From a virus: a stretch of 41,322 nucleotides of DNA. Both the position numbers and the translations under genes were made by a program. This document shows, piece by piece, positions 14,378-24,419 of this stretch. The stretch covers positions 1-41,322 of the IMG/VR virus record IMGVR_UViG_3300046167_000126, one strand, 5' to 3'. The first letter of the stretch is position 1. Every line of letters starts with the position of its first letter. The notes below the pieces were generated by a model, which saw nothing but the letters and a program-made list of their open reading frames with translations, was not told where the DNA came from and did no database searches.

Positions 14378-14726
14378 ACAACCTACAACATTACCAGACT
14401 CAGGGGAACGTTCTGAGTTTGATACAGGCGCAGTCCGTGACGCTATGAGCGGTAAAGGAATGCCAAGCCTTATACCTATCGACGCACTCCGTGCAGTAGC
14501 TAAACGATTTGAAGACGGAGCCACTAAGTACGGACGTGATAACTGGAAGAAAGGGATTCCAGCTTCGCGTTACGTTGATAGTTTATACCGACACCTATGG
14601 CAGCTGATGGAGGATGACACCACTGAAGATCACGGTGGTGCTATCATCTGGAACGCTATGTGTCTGGTTCAAACACTGGATTGGGTGAAGCAAGGAAAGC
14701 TTCCGAAGGAGTTAAATGACCTATGA
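14367..14726 (+). CDS. dATP/dGTP diphosphohydrolase-like protein (DUF5664, MazZ-like)
   Basis: This 119-residue all-alpha protein has the family signature FEDGATKYGRDNWKKG, a YVDSLYRHLWQLMEDD helix with acidic metal-binding residues, and DHGGAIIWNAMCLV. Related MazZ enzymes remove pyrophosphate from dGTP or dATP and supply dGMP to the 2-aminoadenine pathway in some phages. No PurZ is encoded here, so the role is more likely general nucleotide-pool adjustment. It starts within the end of the exonuclease gene and overlaps the next gene by four bases. The assignment rests on motif similarity. Confidence 0.75.
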   Translation: MKTEQPTTLPDSGERSEFDTGAVRDAMSGKGMPSLIPIDALRAVAKRFEDGATKYGRDNWKKGIPASRYVDSLYRHLWQLMEDDTTEDHGGAIIWNAMCLVQTLDWVKQGKLPKELNDL

Positions 14727-14941
14727 GTAACAACTATATGAAAGGTCACGGTGAAACTTTGTCACCTATATCTCCGACACTTGTCAAAGAACTTGACTCA
14801 GTCTTTGCTGCAAAGGACTTCAATCCAGAGAACAGTAAGGATGAGATGATGTTCCACTACGGACAACGATCAGTGATTAGGTTCTTAAAGCATCATCTTA
14901 ACATTCAACAAGATAATATATTAAACCCAACTAAGGAATAA
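14723..14941 (+). CDS. Small protein of unknown function (72 aa)
   Basis: The product is soluble with mixed charge and has no recognised domain. It overlaps the MazZ-like gene by four bases (ATGA), with GGAG about 12 bases upstream, so it is translationally coupled. It lies at the switch from replication genes to virion genes. Confidence 0.6.
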   Translation: MSNNYMKGHGETLSPISPTLVKELDSVFAAKDFNPENSKDEMMFHYGQRSVIRFLKHHLNIQQDNILNPTKE

Positions 14942-14945
14942 AGCT

Positions 14946-15149
14946 ATGTGCATGTCTAAACCTAAGATTCCAGATCCTCCTCCTCCACCAGAAGCTCCAC
15001 CTCCTCCTACTCCAACAGCAAAAAAGGTGGAGAATAAAACTCTGAAAAACCGAAGCTCTTCTAAGAAGAGGGGAACAAGCGCATTAACTGTACGTCGATC
15101 TTCAGTAAACACTGGATCATCAGGCACTGGAGCGAGAATTAATTACTAA
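14946..15149 (+). CDS. T7 gp7.3-like virion/tail protein
   Basis: This 67-residue protein begins with a proline-rich stretch (PKIPDPPPPPEAPPPP), then a basic segment, then a C-terminus of the form SALTVRRSS...GARINY. That end resembles the Ser-Leu-x-Val-x-Arg-Ser-Ser...Ile-Asn ending of T7 gp7.3, a small virion protein needed for tail assembly and adsorption and ejected at infection. Its place just before the portal region fits. A weak Shine-Dalgarno (AAGGA) precedes the start. Confidence 0.6.
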   Translation: MCMSKPKIPDPPPPPEAPPPPTPTAKKVENKTLKNRSSSKKRGTSALTVRRSSVNTGSSGTGARINY

Positions 15150-15154
15150 TAACT

Positions 15155-18100
15155 ATGGCTGGTAAAACTCTAACACGAGTACAAGGTGGAATCACCGAAA
15201 CAATTCATATCAATCGAGATAGATTTGCTGGTGTTAGAGCTTTATCCAGCGGTTATGTGTACCCTGCTCAAGAAATAGGGACATCTAACTCAGATTACTT
15301 TGTACTTACTAAAACCGACGACCGAAACTGGAGGGTAGTAAGTGACCTAAGTGATGATACTCTTGGCGAACACGATGGAGGTAAGAAGTTCACTCAACTA
15401 GGAGCCATGCGCACAGGCTTGAATCGTATTTCTTTCGATGTTGAGCTGCACAGCGGTGACTTAACCGACCCACCTGAAGGAGGCTACGCTATCCGCTTAT
15501 CTTACAGAGATAAGGATGACGACCCAGTTGTGGGAGCAGCTATTGGTCGTGTTCGCATTAATGAGGGTCATAACGAATTTGACTTCAATATATTTAATGA
15601 CGGTGACAAGCACGTTCCAAAGATGTACTTCGCTTACCATAGCTCCAGTAAGTTTGATGTATCTATTACTAACCTTAAAATAATTCATGACCCTAGAGAC
15701 CTAAGCGTAGACCGCACCGCTGCTGTTAATGACTCAGACCGCAAGGGTGAGTCTCGTCCGTTACTCAGCAAGGTAGTGGGTGGAGCTTCTATGGGATTAA
15801 GCCTTACGTGACCTCAACGACAAAGCTGGTAACACTAAGGTAGTGCGTGTTCGTCGTGACACCGATAACTCCGAGCGTGACTTTCTTGCTAACGAGATTG
15901 GCAAGCCTATGGAGAAATGGGTAAACACTCAGAGCATCGCTCCTCTGGATATTGGAACCGAAGTAGATGGTGCAAGGCGTCACGTAAAGGACGGAGGTAC
16001 ATCCATCGGTACTCCTGTTGGTGCTTACTCCCTGCGTAGCTTAGGAGATGCACAAGCTGACGTTACTCCATCTGAGGGGGGAGAGGATGACAAGTACGTA
16101 GTACAGGTGCGAAGACAATCTGATGCTGTTATTAAATCATTTACCGCTGACAACTTAAAAGAGAAAATTGAAGAGTTCTGTGGGGAGGTAGATATTGATG
16201 ACACCAGACCAGCAATCCCTACAGGTAGGTACAACAGCAGTGCAGACGTAACTACTGAAATCATTGACCCCAGAAGTTCTGTTAAGTTTACACTAGACGG
16301 AACGACTGCATCTAGGTATTTATATTTTACAACGCTAGGTCTTGGAAAGTATAAGTTCACTGGCTCCATTCACATCAAGGCTGACTCAAGAAATGCAACT
16401 CATCCGCTAGTTTTGTATATAGCACAAGGTGTGGATATGATGCTTGAAGATACCTCTCACGGAACTACTGGCACAACCTTTACTTGGACTGAAGACAACC
16501 CTTTAATCTTCGAGACTACTAGATACCCTAACTGGACTCCTAGGCAGCAAGCAACTTGGTTCGGTGTATATACTGGAGGAACCTCACACAACCGTGTAGC
16601 TGTATCAAACGCTGAGATTACAGCCACCAACTTAAAGATTCAACAGATTCATTCAGACGCTAGAGTTGTTACTTGGTACGACCAAAGCGGTAACGATAAC
16701 CACATTACCGTAAAGAAAGAGGACTACTCATCGCGCTTTGAGCCTATTATTTGTGACGCAGGTGAATTTAAAGAAGAGTTAGACTTTGATGGTATTGACG
16801 ACTTAATGGAAGTTCCGTTTGAGTTAGACATTAACCCTGCTGGTGGTTCAGAGTTCGCTTCGTTTATTGTTGCTGCCTATGACAAGAACGCCTCAACGGA
16901 AAACCAAATACTTCTACGCAATTCAGGCACAACCCCACTGCACTCATTTGCTTTTAAACCTGATGGAGCTTACTCAGTAATTCTTAAGGATGACACTGAC
17001 ACCGCAACCATAGGTAGTGGTGGGCGCGACTTAGGAAACAACCAGTACCACCTGTTCAATACTTTAATTGAAGAGACTGCTGGTCGTAACTTTATTGACG
17101 GGACTGTGGTTGGTGAGGGATTATCTTTAAGTTCCATTGACTCAACCTCCAACCCAAGTAACGAGACACTCAGTACTGAAGGCAATCCTTTTGCTGGTAG
17201 AGTAAAGGAAATCATCCTGTACGATACTGCACAGCTAGACAACCGTGCTGCTATTGAGGCTAACATCGGTGATTACTATGGTCTATCCGCTGTTCCAACT
17301 GCTGTAGACAACCGTAACGGATATGTCGTGAAGTGGTATGACCAAAGCGGTAATGGTGTCGACGCTTACACTTATACTGAGGCATACCAACCAATGTTAG
17401 TTGAGAATGGGGTAGTAACACGTAACACAAAGGGTCAGCCATCTATTAAGTTTGACCCAACCTGTCAGCTAGACTTCGATGAGACTAACACAATGAACCA
17501 AGCTAATAAGTTCATTTCTAAAGATGGCACTGGAGCGATGTTTACTGTGTTCGAAAGGAGAAACCAATTGCTTGTTAATCACGAGACTAACACAGGTTCA
17601 GCTTGGACTGGTATCATTACTTTGCTATCCAAAATGCCAAACTATTCTTATAACTCTTCTCAAGGTCAGAATAGAATTAGTTACCTTTATACCCGAGCTA
17701 TGAATACCGATACAGCGACAGGCGTAGACCGAAGACCAGTTTGGGTAAGCTATGGCTCTCACAGTGGTCCAACTCCAACACCAGAATATGGTGAGGTATT
17801 TAGGATTTCTCACATTACACGTCCCTTCTTGGAAAACGGTGTGGATGACTCACATCAAATAGCGAAGATGAAATTAGCTATTGATGCGAATAATGGAAAC
17901 CGAACATCAGCAGAGACAGCTATACAACATGACGTACAGTTCGTATTAAATAGTGGAGTGTGGTCAGGGACAGCTAACGGAAAAACTTACACTGTATCCA
18001 AGACGGCAGACCGCTGGTCTGTTATGGAGGATGCGACAGAGGTTTGGTATGCTGAATCGAGCGAAGAGTATCCTTGGAAAATATCAGGACATGAGTGGAA

Positions 18101-18467
18101 AAGAGGGACAGCAACTGGGACGTTCCGTTCATTCGGTAAGTTCAAAGGCCTTAACGGTGTTGATAAAAATGGCTTTGACGCTGCCACTTCAGAGGTATGG
18201 TCGACAGCATTTTCAGATGCAGTGACTCAACCAAAGACCTACAATAATAAGGGAGCAGCTGGCGTCTCTTATCCTATTATGGTTAATAATACCGAAGTAA
18301 CTAGTTCTTGTCGGATTGGTACTCGTTTAACTAACGAAGACCGCACAACAAGCTGGCGAGCAACAGGTGGTGAAATTTATATGAGTGAAATTATTTACTA
18401 TAAATCAGCAGAGTCATTGAACCGCCCAGCAATCGACCACAATATTGATAACTATTACCAACTCTAA
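15155..18467 (+). CDS. Giant LamG-like structural/adhesin protein, frameshifted in this sequence
   Basis: Frames 15155-15811 and 15843-18467 are one gene of about 1,103 residues. An extra T at 15804-15805 breaks the reading GMSLRDLNDKAGNTKVVRV. A beta-rich N-terminal domain is followed by two copies of a motif (GMSLRDLND...VVRVRRDTD and GAYSLRSLGD...VVQVRRQSD). Two concanavalin/LamG-like units follow, each opened by WYDQSGN (near 16675 and 17336). Such units bind carbohydrate, and similar proteins in aquatic phages are thought to be virion appendages. Its place upstream of the portal is unusual for an adhesin. No homologous T7 gene is known to me. Receptor binding is inference. Confidence 0.75.
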
Positions 18468-18470
18468 ACT

Positions 18471-18713
18471 ATGTACTTAATTTATGAAACTGAACAAGGA
18501 GCCATCGCTCGTGCTGATGAGGAAGGAAAGTATCTTAATTACTCATACTGGACTGAAGGCAAAGGCACACGTTGGTTAACCGCTCCTGAACCTACTGCTG
18601 ATGGCAAGTGGGCATTGGACGTTACTAAGTACGACCTTGATGACTTTGAAGAGAACGCAGTGTTTGAAACATATGCACCTCTTGAAGTTGAAGAAGAACA
18701 ATTTGAAATTTAA
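18471..18713 (+). CDS. Small acidic protein following the LamG gene (80 aa)
   Basis: This strongly acidic protein ends PLEVEEEQFEI and is rich in Tyr and Trp. No family is recognised. It begins three bases after the LamG-like gene and six bases before the portal gene, so it is in the same operon. Small proteins in this position sometimes help fold or attach the preceding tail protein, but nothing here proves that. Confidence 0.6.
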   Translation: MYLIYETEQGAIARADEEGKYLNYSYWTEGKGTRWLTAPEPTADGKWALDVTKYDLDDFEENAVFETYAPLEVEEEQFEI

Positions 18714-18718
18714 TATTT

Positions 18719-20263
18719 ATGCACAAATCTGCCCAATCATTATATCAATCCCTTGAAGGTAAACGTTACACCTACTTGGACAGGGCTAGAAAAGCTGCAA
18801 AACTTACACTTCCATACGTCATGCCAGATGAGGGCTTCGGTTCTCATAGTCGTTTGGAAACACCATTTCAGGGCGTTGGGGCAAGAGGAGTAAACAATCT
18901 CGCATCTAAATTACTGTTGGCACTCCTACCTCCCAACGCCCCCTTCTTTCGTTTGAACGTTGACGAGTATCAACTACGCGCAGAGGGCGCGCCTGACGAG
19001 CTTATCACTGAGATTGAATCTTCACTACAGCAAGTAGAGGAAGCGGTGATGGATGAGATCAGCGGTAACACGTATCGCACAGGAGTTCATGAAGCTCTGA
19101 AGCATCTCATCGTTACAGGTAACGCTCTTATATATCTACCAGACGAAGCTGGTCTACGTGTGTTCCACCTAGACCGCTACTGTGTAGAACGTGATGCTAT
19201 GGGCAACGTCTTGTACATCTGCACCAAAGAAGACCTGTCTTATATGTCACTGACAGAAGAGATGAAGAGTCTTGTAGGTACGCAGGATATGGATTCTCCA
19301 GACGAAGAGATCCATCTATACACTGCGGTATGTCGTAAAGAAGACAGGTGGCACGTATGGCAAGAAATCAACGGAGAGCTAATTCCTTCTTCTGAAGGCT
19401 CATATCCGTTAGACAAGAATCCTTTTATTCCTCTACGGTTCTCGCGTATTGATGGCGAAGACTACGGCAGAGGATACGTTGAAGAATACTTGGGAGACTT
19501 GCAGTCACTTGAGTCACTGACTCGCGCACTTGTAGAAGGCAGCGCAGCAGCAGCTAAGGTACTGTTCATGGTTAACCCCAACGGAACGACCAGAGCTAAG
19601 ACTCTTGCTGAGTCTCCTAATGGAACGATTACACAAGGTAACGCTCAGGATGTATCTGTTCTTCAGCTTAACAAGTTCAACGACTTCCGAGTTGTACAGG
19701 ATAGTATGACACGTATTGAGGAGCGTATGGGACACGCCTTCCTTCTCACCTCTGGCGTTGTTCGTAACGCAGAGCGTGTGACAGCTGAAGAGATTCGAAT
19801 GTTAGGACAAGAACTAGAAGCTGCTATTGGTGGCTTGTACTCTCTACTCAGTAGCGAGATGCAGTTACCTATGGTTAATCGCTTGATGTCCATAATGAAC
19901 AAGAACAAGTCTCTTCCAAAACTTCCTGAGAAGGTAGTCAATCCTGTTATCATAACAGGTGTTGAGGCTTTAGGTAGAGGTAATGACCTACAGAAATTAG
20001 ATATGTTCTTAGCTGGAGCATCGCAGGTGGTAGGTCCACAAGCCATCCAACAATTTGTAAACATTGATGAATACTTTGAACGTCGAGCCACTGCGCTAGG
20101 CATCAAAACAGCTGGTCTAATTAAAGACCAAGAGCAAATGCAAGCAGAGATGCAGCAAGCTCAACAAATGCAAATGGCAGAGAAACTTGGACCAGCAGGT
20201 ATCAAGGCTATGTCAGAAGAAGCTAAGTTACAACAACAACAACCAGTGCGAGAGGAACAGTAA
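18719..20263 (+). CDS. Portal (head-tail connector) protein, T7 gp8-like
   Basis: This 514-residue protein would form the dodecameric ring at the capsid vertex through which DNA enters and leaves. Family features are the N-terminal YTYLDRARKAAKLTLPYV, FQGVGARGVNNLASKLLLALLPPN, HEALKHLIVTGNALIYLP, and a long Gln-rich helical C-terminus (EQMQAEMQQAQQMQMAEKL). Length and place upstream of scaffold and capsid match T7 (536 residues). No Shine-Dalgarno is seen. Confidence 0.97.
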   Translation: MHKSAQSLYQSLEGKRYTYLDRARKAAKLTLPYVMPDEGFGSHSRLETPFQGVGARGVNNLASKLLLALLPPNAPFFRLNVDEYQLRAEGAPDELITEIESSLQQVEEAVMDEISGNTYRTGVHEALKHLIVTGNALIYLPDEAGLRVFHLDRYCVERDAMGNVLYICTKEDLSYMSLTEEMKSLVGTQDMDSPDEEIHLYTAVCRKEDRWHVWQEINGELIPSSEGSYPLDKNPFIPLRFSRIDGEDYGRGYVEEYLGDLQSLESLTRALVEGSAAAAKVLFMVNPNGTTRAKTLAESPNGTITQGNAQDVSVLQLNKFNDFRVVQDSMTRIEERMGHAFLLTSGVVRNAERVTAEEIRMLGQELEAAIGGLYSLLSSEMQLPMVNRLMSIMNKNKSLPKLPEKVVNPVIITGVEALGRGNDLQKLDMFLAGASQVVGPQAIQQFVNIDEYFERRATALGIKTAGLIKDQEQMQAEMQQAQQMQMAEKLGPAGIKAMSEEAKLQQQQPVREEQ

Positions 20264-20266
20264 ACT

Positions 20267-21076
20267 ATGGGAAACTATCAAGCAGTTACGGTAAGTGAGA
20301 ATACTACCGAAGAGAATATCTCTCTTGAAAAACAAGCAGCTATGCAAGAAGAGGCTGCCAAACAAAGGGGACAGGCTTTGGAGTCTAGTGCCGACGAAGG
20401 TAAGCAAGAAGTTAAAGAGACTTCTGAGCGTCCTGAGTGGCTGGATGAGAAGTTTCAAAGCCCTGAAGAACTAGCTAAGGCTTATCAAGAGCTGCAACAA
20501 AAACAATCTAAGAAGGAGGCTCCCAAAGATGAAGCTACTGAAGAAGTTGAAAAAGAAGATGCGCCAGAGCCGTCGAAGGCTGATGACGCTATACAAAAAG
20601 CTACGGAAGAGTTTACTGAAAAGGGTAAGCTATCTGATAAAGCTTTCATCGAATTAGAAAAAGCAGGTATTCCAAGGGAACTTGTCGAATCTTACATTAA
20701 TGGACAAGAAGCTATCTCAACAGCTGCTGCTCTAGAGATTCAGGAGTCTATTGGAGGTAACGCTAACTACGCAGCCATGAGCGAGTGGGCTGGTGAAAAC
20801 CTAGCAGATGGGGATCTAGAAGCCTATAATGCAATAGTTGAAAGAGGATCTGTTGAGCAAGCGCGTGTAGCCGTTAAAGGTATGTACGCACAGTTCTTAG
20901 CAGCTGGAGGTAAAGCTCCAAACCTTAATCAAGGTAGTACCTCTGGTGCTGGTGGTGTTAAAGCGTTTGGGTCCGCTGCTTCAATGGTCGAAGCTATGCA
21001 AGACCCAAGGTATAAGAACGATCCAGCATACCGTGAACAGATTGAGAAACGGATTGCTGTGTCTAACGCATTTTAA
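20267..21076 (+). CDS. Scaffolding (capsid assembly) protein, T7 gp9-like
   Basis: This 269-residue acidic, helix-rich protein lies between portal and capsid genes. Its N-terminal half is low-complexity Glu/Lys/Ala; the middle has SPEELAKAYQELQQ, typical of phage scaffolds; the C-terminus has MVEAMQDPRYKNDPAYREQIEKRI, which resembles the capsid-binding helices of T7-like scaffolds. It would guide procapsid assembly and leave before or during packaging. A GAGGAA Shine-Dalgarno lies nine bases upstream. Confidence 0.93.
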   Translation: MGNYQAVTVSENTTEENISLEKQAAMQEEAAKQRGQALESSADEGKQEVKETSERPEWLDEKFQSPEELAKAYQELQQKQSKKEAPKDEATEEVEKEDAPEPSKADDAIQKATEEFTEKGKLSDKAFIELEKAGIPRELVESYINGQEAISTAAALEIQESIGGNANYAAMSEWAGENLADGDLEAYNAIVERGSVEQARVAVKGMYAQFLAAGGKAPNLNQGSTSGAGGVKAFGSAASMVEAMQDPRYKNDPAYREQIEKRIAVSNAF

Positions 21077-21078
21077 TT

Positions 21079-21483
21079 ATGAGCATGGAACTAATCGCGA
21101 TGCTTGGTGGTGGCTTGAGTGGCTTCGTTATGAAGATGCTCGCTGCACAAGCACAATCACAAACTCGTCTCCTTGAGATGCAGTTAGCAAAACAAAAAGC
21201 AGCAGATGAGTCTGCACAACTTGCCTCACAGAGAGGTGGTGTGTGGGTACGCCGTCTGTTCGTTCTGTTTGTTTTGTTCGCAGTGATTCTAGCTCCGTTC
21301 ATTTTATCACTTTTAAACACTCCTGTTACCATTGAGAAAGAAGCGTCCAAAGGATTGCTGGGTCTCTTGGGACTGGGAGGTGGTGGCTGGAGTTCTCTGG
21401 AGGGATTCGTAATCCTTCCTGAAGTACGACAATCTATGCTCGCCATTGTGGGCTTCTACTTCGGTAGCTCACAAGTTAAATAA
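21079..21483 (+). CDS. Small membrane protein, possible holin
   Basis: This 134-residue protein has a strong transmembrane segment (about residues 57-76, RRLFVLFVLFAVILAPFILSLL), a Gly-rich hydrophobic N-terminus, an amphipathic Gln/Lys helix, and a hydrophobic end MLAIVGFYFGSSQVK. The last motif resembles the end of three-TM holin-like phage proteins. It sits between scaffold and capsid, not with the other holin-like gene at 37598, so the phage may have two lysis membrane proteins. An alternative start at 21085 loses two residues. Confidence 0.6.
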   Translation: MSMELIAMLGGGLSGFVMKMLAAQAQSQTRLLEMQLAKQKAADESAQLASQRGGVWVRRLFVLFVLFAVILAPFILSLLNTPVTIEKEASKGLLGLLGLGGGGWSSLEGFVILPEVRQSMLAIVGFYFGSSQVK

Positions 21484-21629
21484 TTTCTACTCTAAGTTTA
21501 AAGTAGCGACAGAGCCTGATACGTCAGACAACTCTTAGTTCGTAAAATATACAAGGACTGAAAGACCCACAAAACTAACGAGAGCATTCAGCTCTCACTT
21601 ACTAACAAATATAGAAAAAGGAAAATACT
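21484..21629 (+). promoter_or_regulatory. Capsid gene leader with hairpins
   Basis: This 146-bp gap is one of the few in the late region. It holds a CTACT/AGTAG inverted pair near the start, a short CTGA/TCAG stem, a perfect hairpin GAGAGC/GCTCTC (21580-21596, loop ATTCA), and the Shine-Dalgarno AAAGGAAAA before the capsid start. In T7 the strongest phage promoter and an RNase III site lie here, so a promoter or processing site is plausible. No consensus shared with other gaps was found by eye. Confidence 0.35.
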
Positions 21630-22670
21630 ATGGCAAATGGTGACTTCACAGGTCTCTCGCGTAGTGGTTTAATCCAAGGTGGATCTGACAATGATGCACT
21701 CTTTTTGAAAGTTTTTTCAGGTGAAATTCTTACGAGTTTCGCTGAGAACAACGTGATGAAAGATCTGCACATGATGCGCACGATTTCTTCAGGGAAATCT
21801 GCACAGTTCCCAGTCTCTGGAATTGCTACTGCTAAATATCACAACGTAGGCGAAAACATCGTCGAGTCCGACACTGGCTACTTGTCCAGCATTGGCATGA
21901 ACGAGAAAATCATCACTATCGATGACGTTCTTGTTTCTTCGACATTCATCGCTAACATCGACGAGCTTAAGCAACACTATGATGTTCGCTCAATCTACGC
22001 AGGTGAGCTAGGTAAAGCACTCGCAAAACGTTTCGACATCGCTACGATGAAGACTCTCTATGCTGCTTCCCAAGCTTCTGCTAACTTGGCTAACACAAGT
22101 GCTGGTACAAGCATCACAGGTGCTGAATTAACTACCGCAGCTGGTATCATTGACGCTCTCTATGCTGTCGCTGAATCGCTCGACAAGAATGACGCTCCAG
22201 ACGAAGGTCGCTTCGCTGTCTTGAGTCCTTCAACTTACTACAAGTTGCTGACTTCGGACAACGTTGCGATTAACAAGGACACTGGTACTGGCGGTAACGT
22301 CAATGCTGGTACTGTTGCTAGCGTTGCTGGCATCCGTCTCGTAAAGAGCAACCACCTTACTGACATCGCTGAATTGGGCGACGATAGTGGTGTTTCTACT
22401 GGTGATGGTTCGTCTGCCAACAATGTGTTCGAAGGTAACGGTACTGGCTACAACGGAGACTTCTCCGCTCTTAAGGCTGGTTCTGGTGCAACCCTTGAGT
22501 ACGGCATCCTTGCTGGTACTAAGGAAGCTATCGGTACGGTGAAACTTCTCGATTTGGCAACCGAATCGGAATATCAGATCGAACGCCAAGGTACGCTGTT
22601 CGTTGCTAAGTATGCAATGGGTCACGGAGTTCTCCGTCCTGAGTGTGCTGTTGCAGTGAAACCTGCATAA
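21630..22670 (+). CDS. Major capsid protein, T7 gp10-like
   Basis: This 346-residue HK97-fold shell protein matches T7 gp10A in length (345) and pattern: FLKVFSGEILTSFAENNVM, SGKSAQFPVSGIATAKYH, IITIDDVLVSSTFIANIDELKQHYDVR, and the C-terminal LFVAKYAMGHGVLRPECAV. It would form the icosahedral head. The start has a Shine-Dalgarno, fitting high expression. A strong terminator follows directly, as in T7. No gp10B-like frameshift extension is apparent, because only about 14 bases separate the stop from the terminator. Confidence 0.97.
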   Translation: MANGDFTGLSRSGLIQGGSDNDALFLKVFSGEILTSFAENNVMKDLHMMRTISSGKSAQFPVSGIATAKYHNVGENIVESDTGYLSSIGMNEKIITIDDVLVSSTFIANIDELKQHYDVRSIYAGELGKALAKRFDIATMKTLYAASQASANLANTSAGTSITGAELTTAAGIIDALYAVAESLDKNDAPDEGRFAVLSPSTYYKLLTSDNVAINKDTGTGGNVNAGTVASVAGIRLVKSNHLTDIAELGDDSGVSTGDGSSANNVFEGNGTGYNGDFSALKAGSGATLEYGILAGTKEAIGTVKLLDLATESEYQIERQGTLFVAKYAMGHGVLRPECAVAVKPA

Positions 22671-22683
22671 CCTCTTAACTCAG

Positions 22684-22716
22684 CCCTGCCCCTCTTCGGA
22701 GGGGTGGGGTTTTTTA
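22684..22716 (+). terminator. Intrinsic terminator after the capsid gene
   Basis: A CCCCTC-TTCG-GAGGGG hairpin (22689-22704) with an outer CCC/GGG extension is followed by six T residues (22710-22715). This is the position of the T7 late terminator after gene 10, which keeps capsid message more abundant than tail message. Confidence 0.95.
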
Positions 22717-22740
22717 TTCCTTTAAATAGAAAGATAAATA

Positions 22741-24419
22741 ATGCCAGACACTACCATCTCCACTACTCTCCTTGAGTCAGTAAACATCGTACTTGCTAAC
22801 TTAGGTGAAGCACCAGTTAACTCTCTTTCTGGTAACGCACTCCCACAACAAGTATCGCTGGCGTTAAACACCATTGAGGAGGTTAGTACTGACATCCAGT
22901 CAAAAGGGTGGTGGTTCAACCAACAGTCTGGTGGCAACTTTGACACGACAGCCAACATTGTTATCTATCCAAGTAACTCCACTAACGATTGGAGTTCTAA
23001 CATCCAGAAGAAGCTAGACGGTACATCACTATCCGTGCTTCTCGTATTGCACAGACACGTTTAATTGGCTCTGAGGAGCTACAGAAATTTAGTTACAATG
23101 AGGAGCTAGTATCGCTGGCTATCCTCCAACAAGCACAAGTACGCAACTCCAACGGTGTACTGGATTTTAATTCGTTTCCTTCTGAACTTCGTAGTTTAGG
23201 TATAGACGAAGTTATGTTCCTTCAAGGGAACGTTGAAGAGAAGATGGGCATCCTCCGACTTGGAGGAGAGCTTGCAACTGTAGCTAAGACCAAAGCTGAG
23301 ACATCACTAGCTGCTGAACAAGAGCGGTTGGTTGAAAAGCAGGTCACTACAGAAGAGAAAGCAGCCGAAAAGGTCCAAGCTGAGAAAGCACTGATTGACG
23401 CTCAGGAGTTAAAGACTGACGCAGAGAAGTCTTTTGTGGATGCGCAGACTCAGACCGAAGGATACCAACAAGGTGTATTAAGCGCACAGACATCTAACCT
23501 TGGTGCTGACTCAACTTTAAAAGGTAAGCAAGGTTCTCTCGTAGACAAACAAGCTCTAGACGTAGAAGCGGACACCACACTTAAAGGTAAGCAGGGAGAC
23601 TTCTTAGACTCACAGAAAACAGAGTTAGACGCCAAGACAGCTATTGACGTAGGAGCTGAGAAAGCCTTCTACGATGGTGTTGTAGCTGGCACACAGGACA
23701 CCTATCGAGACTACGCTGCTGAGATGCGTATAATGGGTATTCAGGAATCTGATTTTACACAAACCCCAGCGTACAAGAAGATAGAGCTTCTGAAGGATGC
23801 TGTTAAGCTCCGTACAGTATCCGCCACAGAGACTAGCCAGAACAGCAACGAAATAGAGCAGGTAAACAAGGTGCTTCGTTTTATTGGTGAGCCTCCCGTA
23901 TCCACTCTTGGCGACCATGCTTTATCTTCCGAGACTGCTCGTTTACTGAGAGACACAGACGCAGAGTTACAAGGCAGAGGTTGGTGGTTTAACACCCATA
24001 AAAATGTGGAGTTTGAACCTGATGGAGGCATCATACCTCTGGAAGACGTTGTTCTTAGTATTGAAGTTGATGGGATACCAACTCATATATCTCGTTACGG
24101 TTCTGGCTATAGATTATTTAACCGAGATGCTAATAGTACTACGTCTTGGACTTCCACCATCAAAGCAACTGTTATCTATAAAAAGAGTTTGAGCGATGTA
24201 CCAACTAAATACCTTGAGTATTTAAATGTCCGTACAGCCATCTTGTTAACAGAGCTGTACCCACAGAGTGGCATAGACATCCAGCGTCTTCCTAAGATGG
24301 AGCAGGAGTTACGTGCGTACTTTAAAGACCGTCAGAACGACGAAGCTAACTATACCGTCTTTGACAATTATGATGCAGCATCAATAATCGGAATCAACCG
24401 CAACCACTCTATTATATAA
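22741..24419 (+). CDS. Tail tube protein A with duplicated domain, frameshifted in this sequence
   Basis: Frames 22741-23064 and 23214-24419 form one gene of about 559 residues; one base is missing near 23020, before YITIRASRIAQTRLIGSEEL. T7 gp11 has 196 residues. Here the N-terminal 160 residues resemble gp11 (LESVNIVLANLGEAPVNSL, SKGWWFNQQ), and the last 189 do so again in full (IEQVNKVLRFIGEPPVSTL, GRGWWFNTHKNVEF). About 200 residues of coiled coil with repeats (LKGKQGSLVDKQ, LKGKQGDFLDSQ) lie between. The gp11-type ring joins the portal to the nozzle. The stop shares one base with the next start. Confidence 0.85.

Noticed and set aside
18512-18530. CTGATGA followed by GGAAAG, resembling a second hammerhead core
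   Set aside because: It is within a coding region and no pairing stems surround it.
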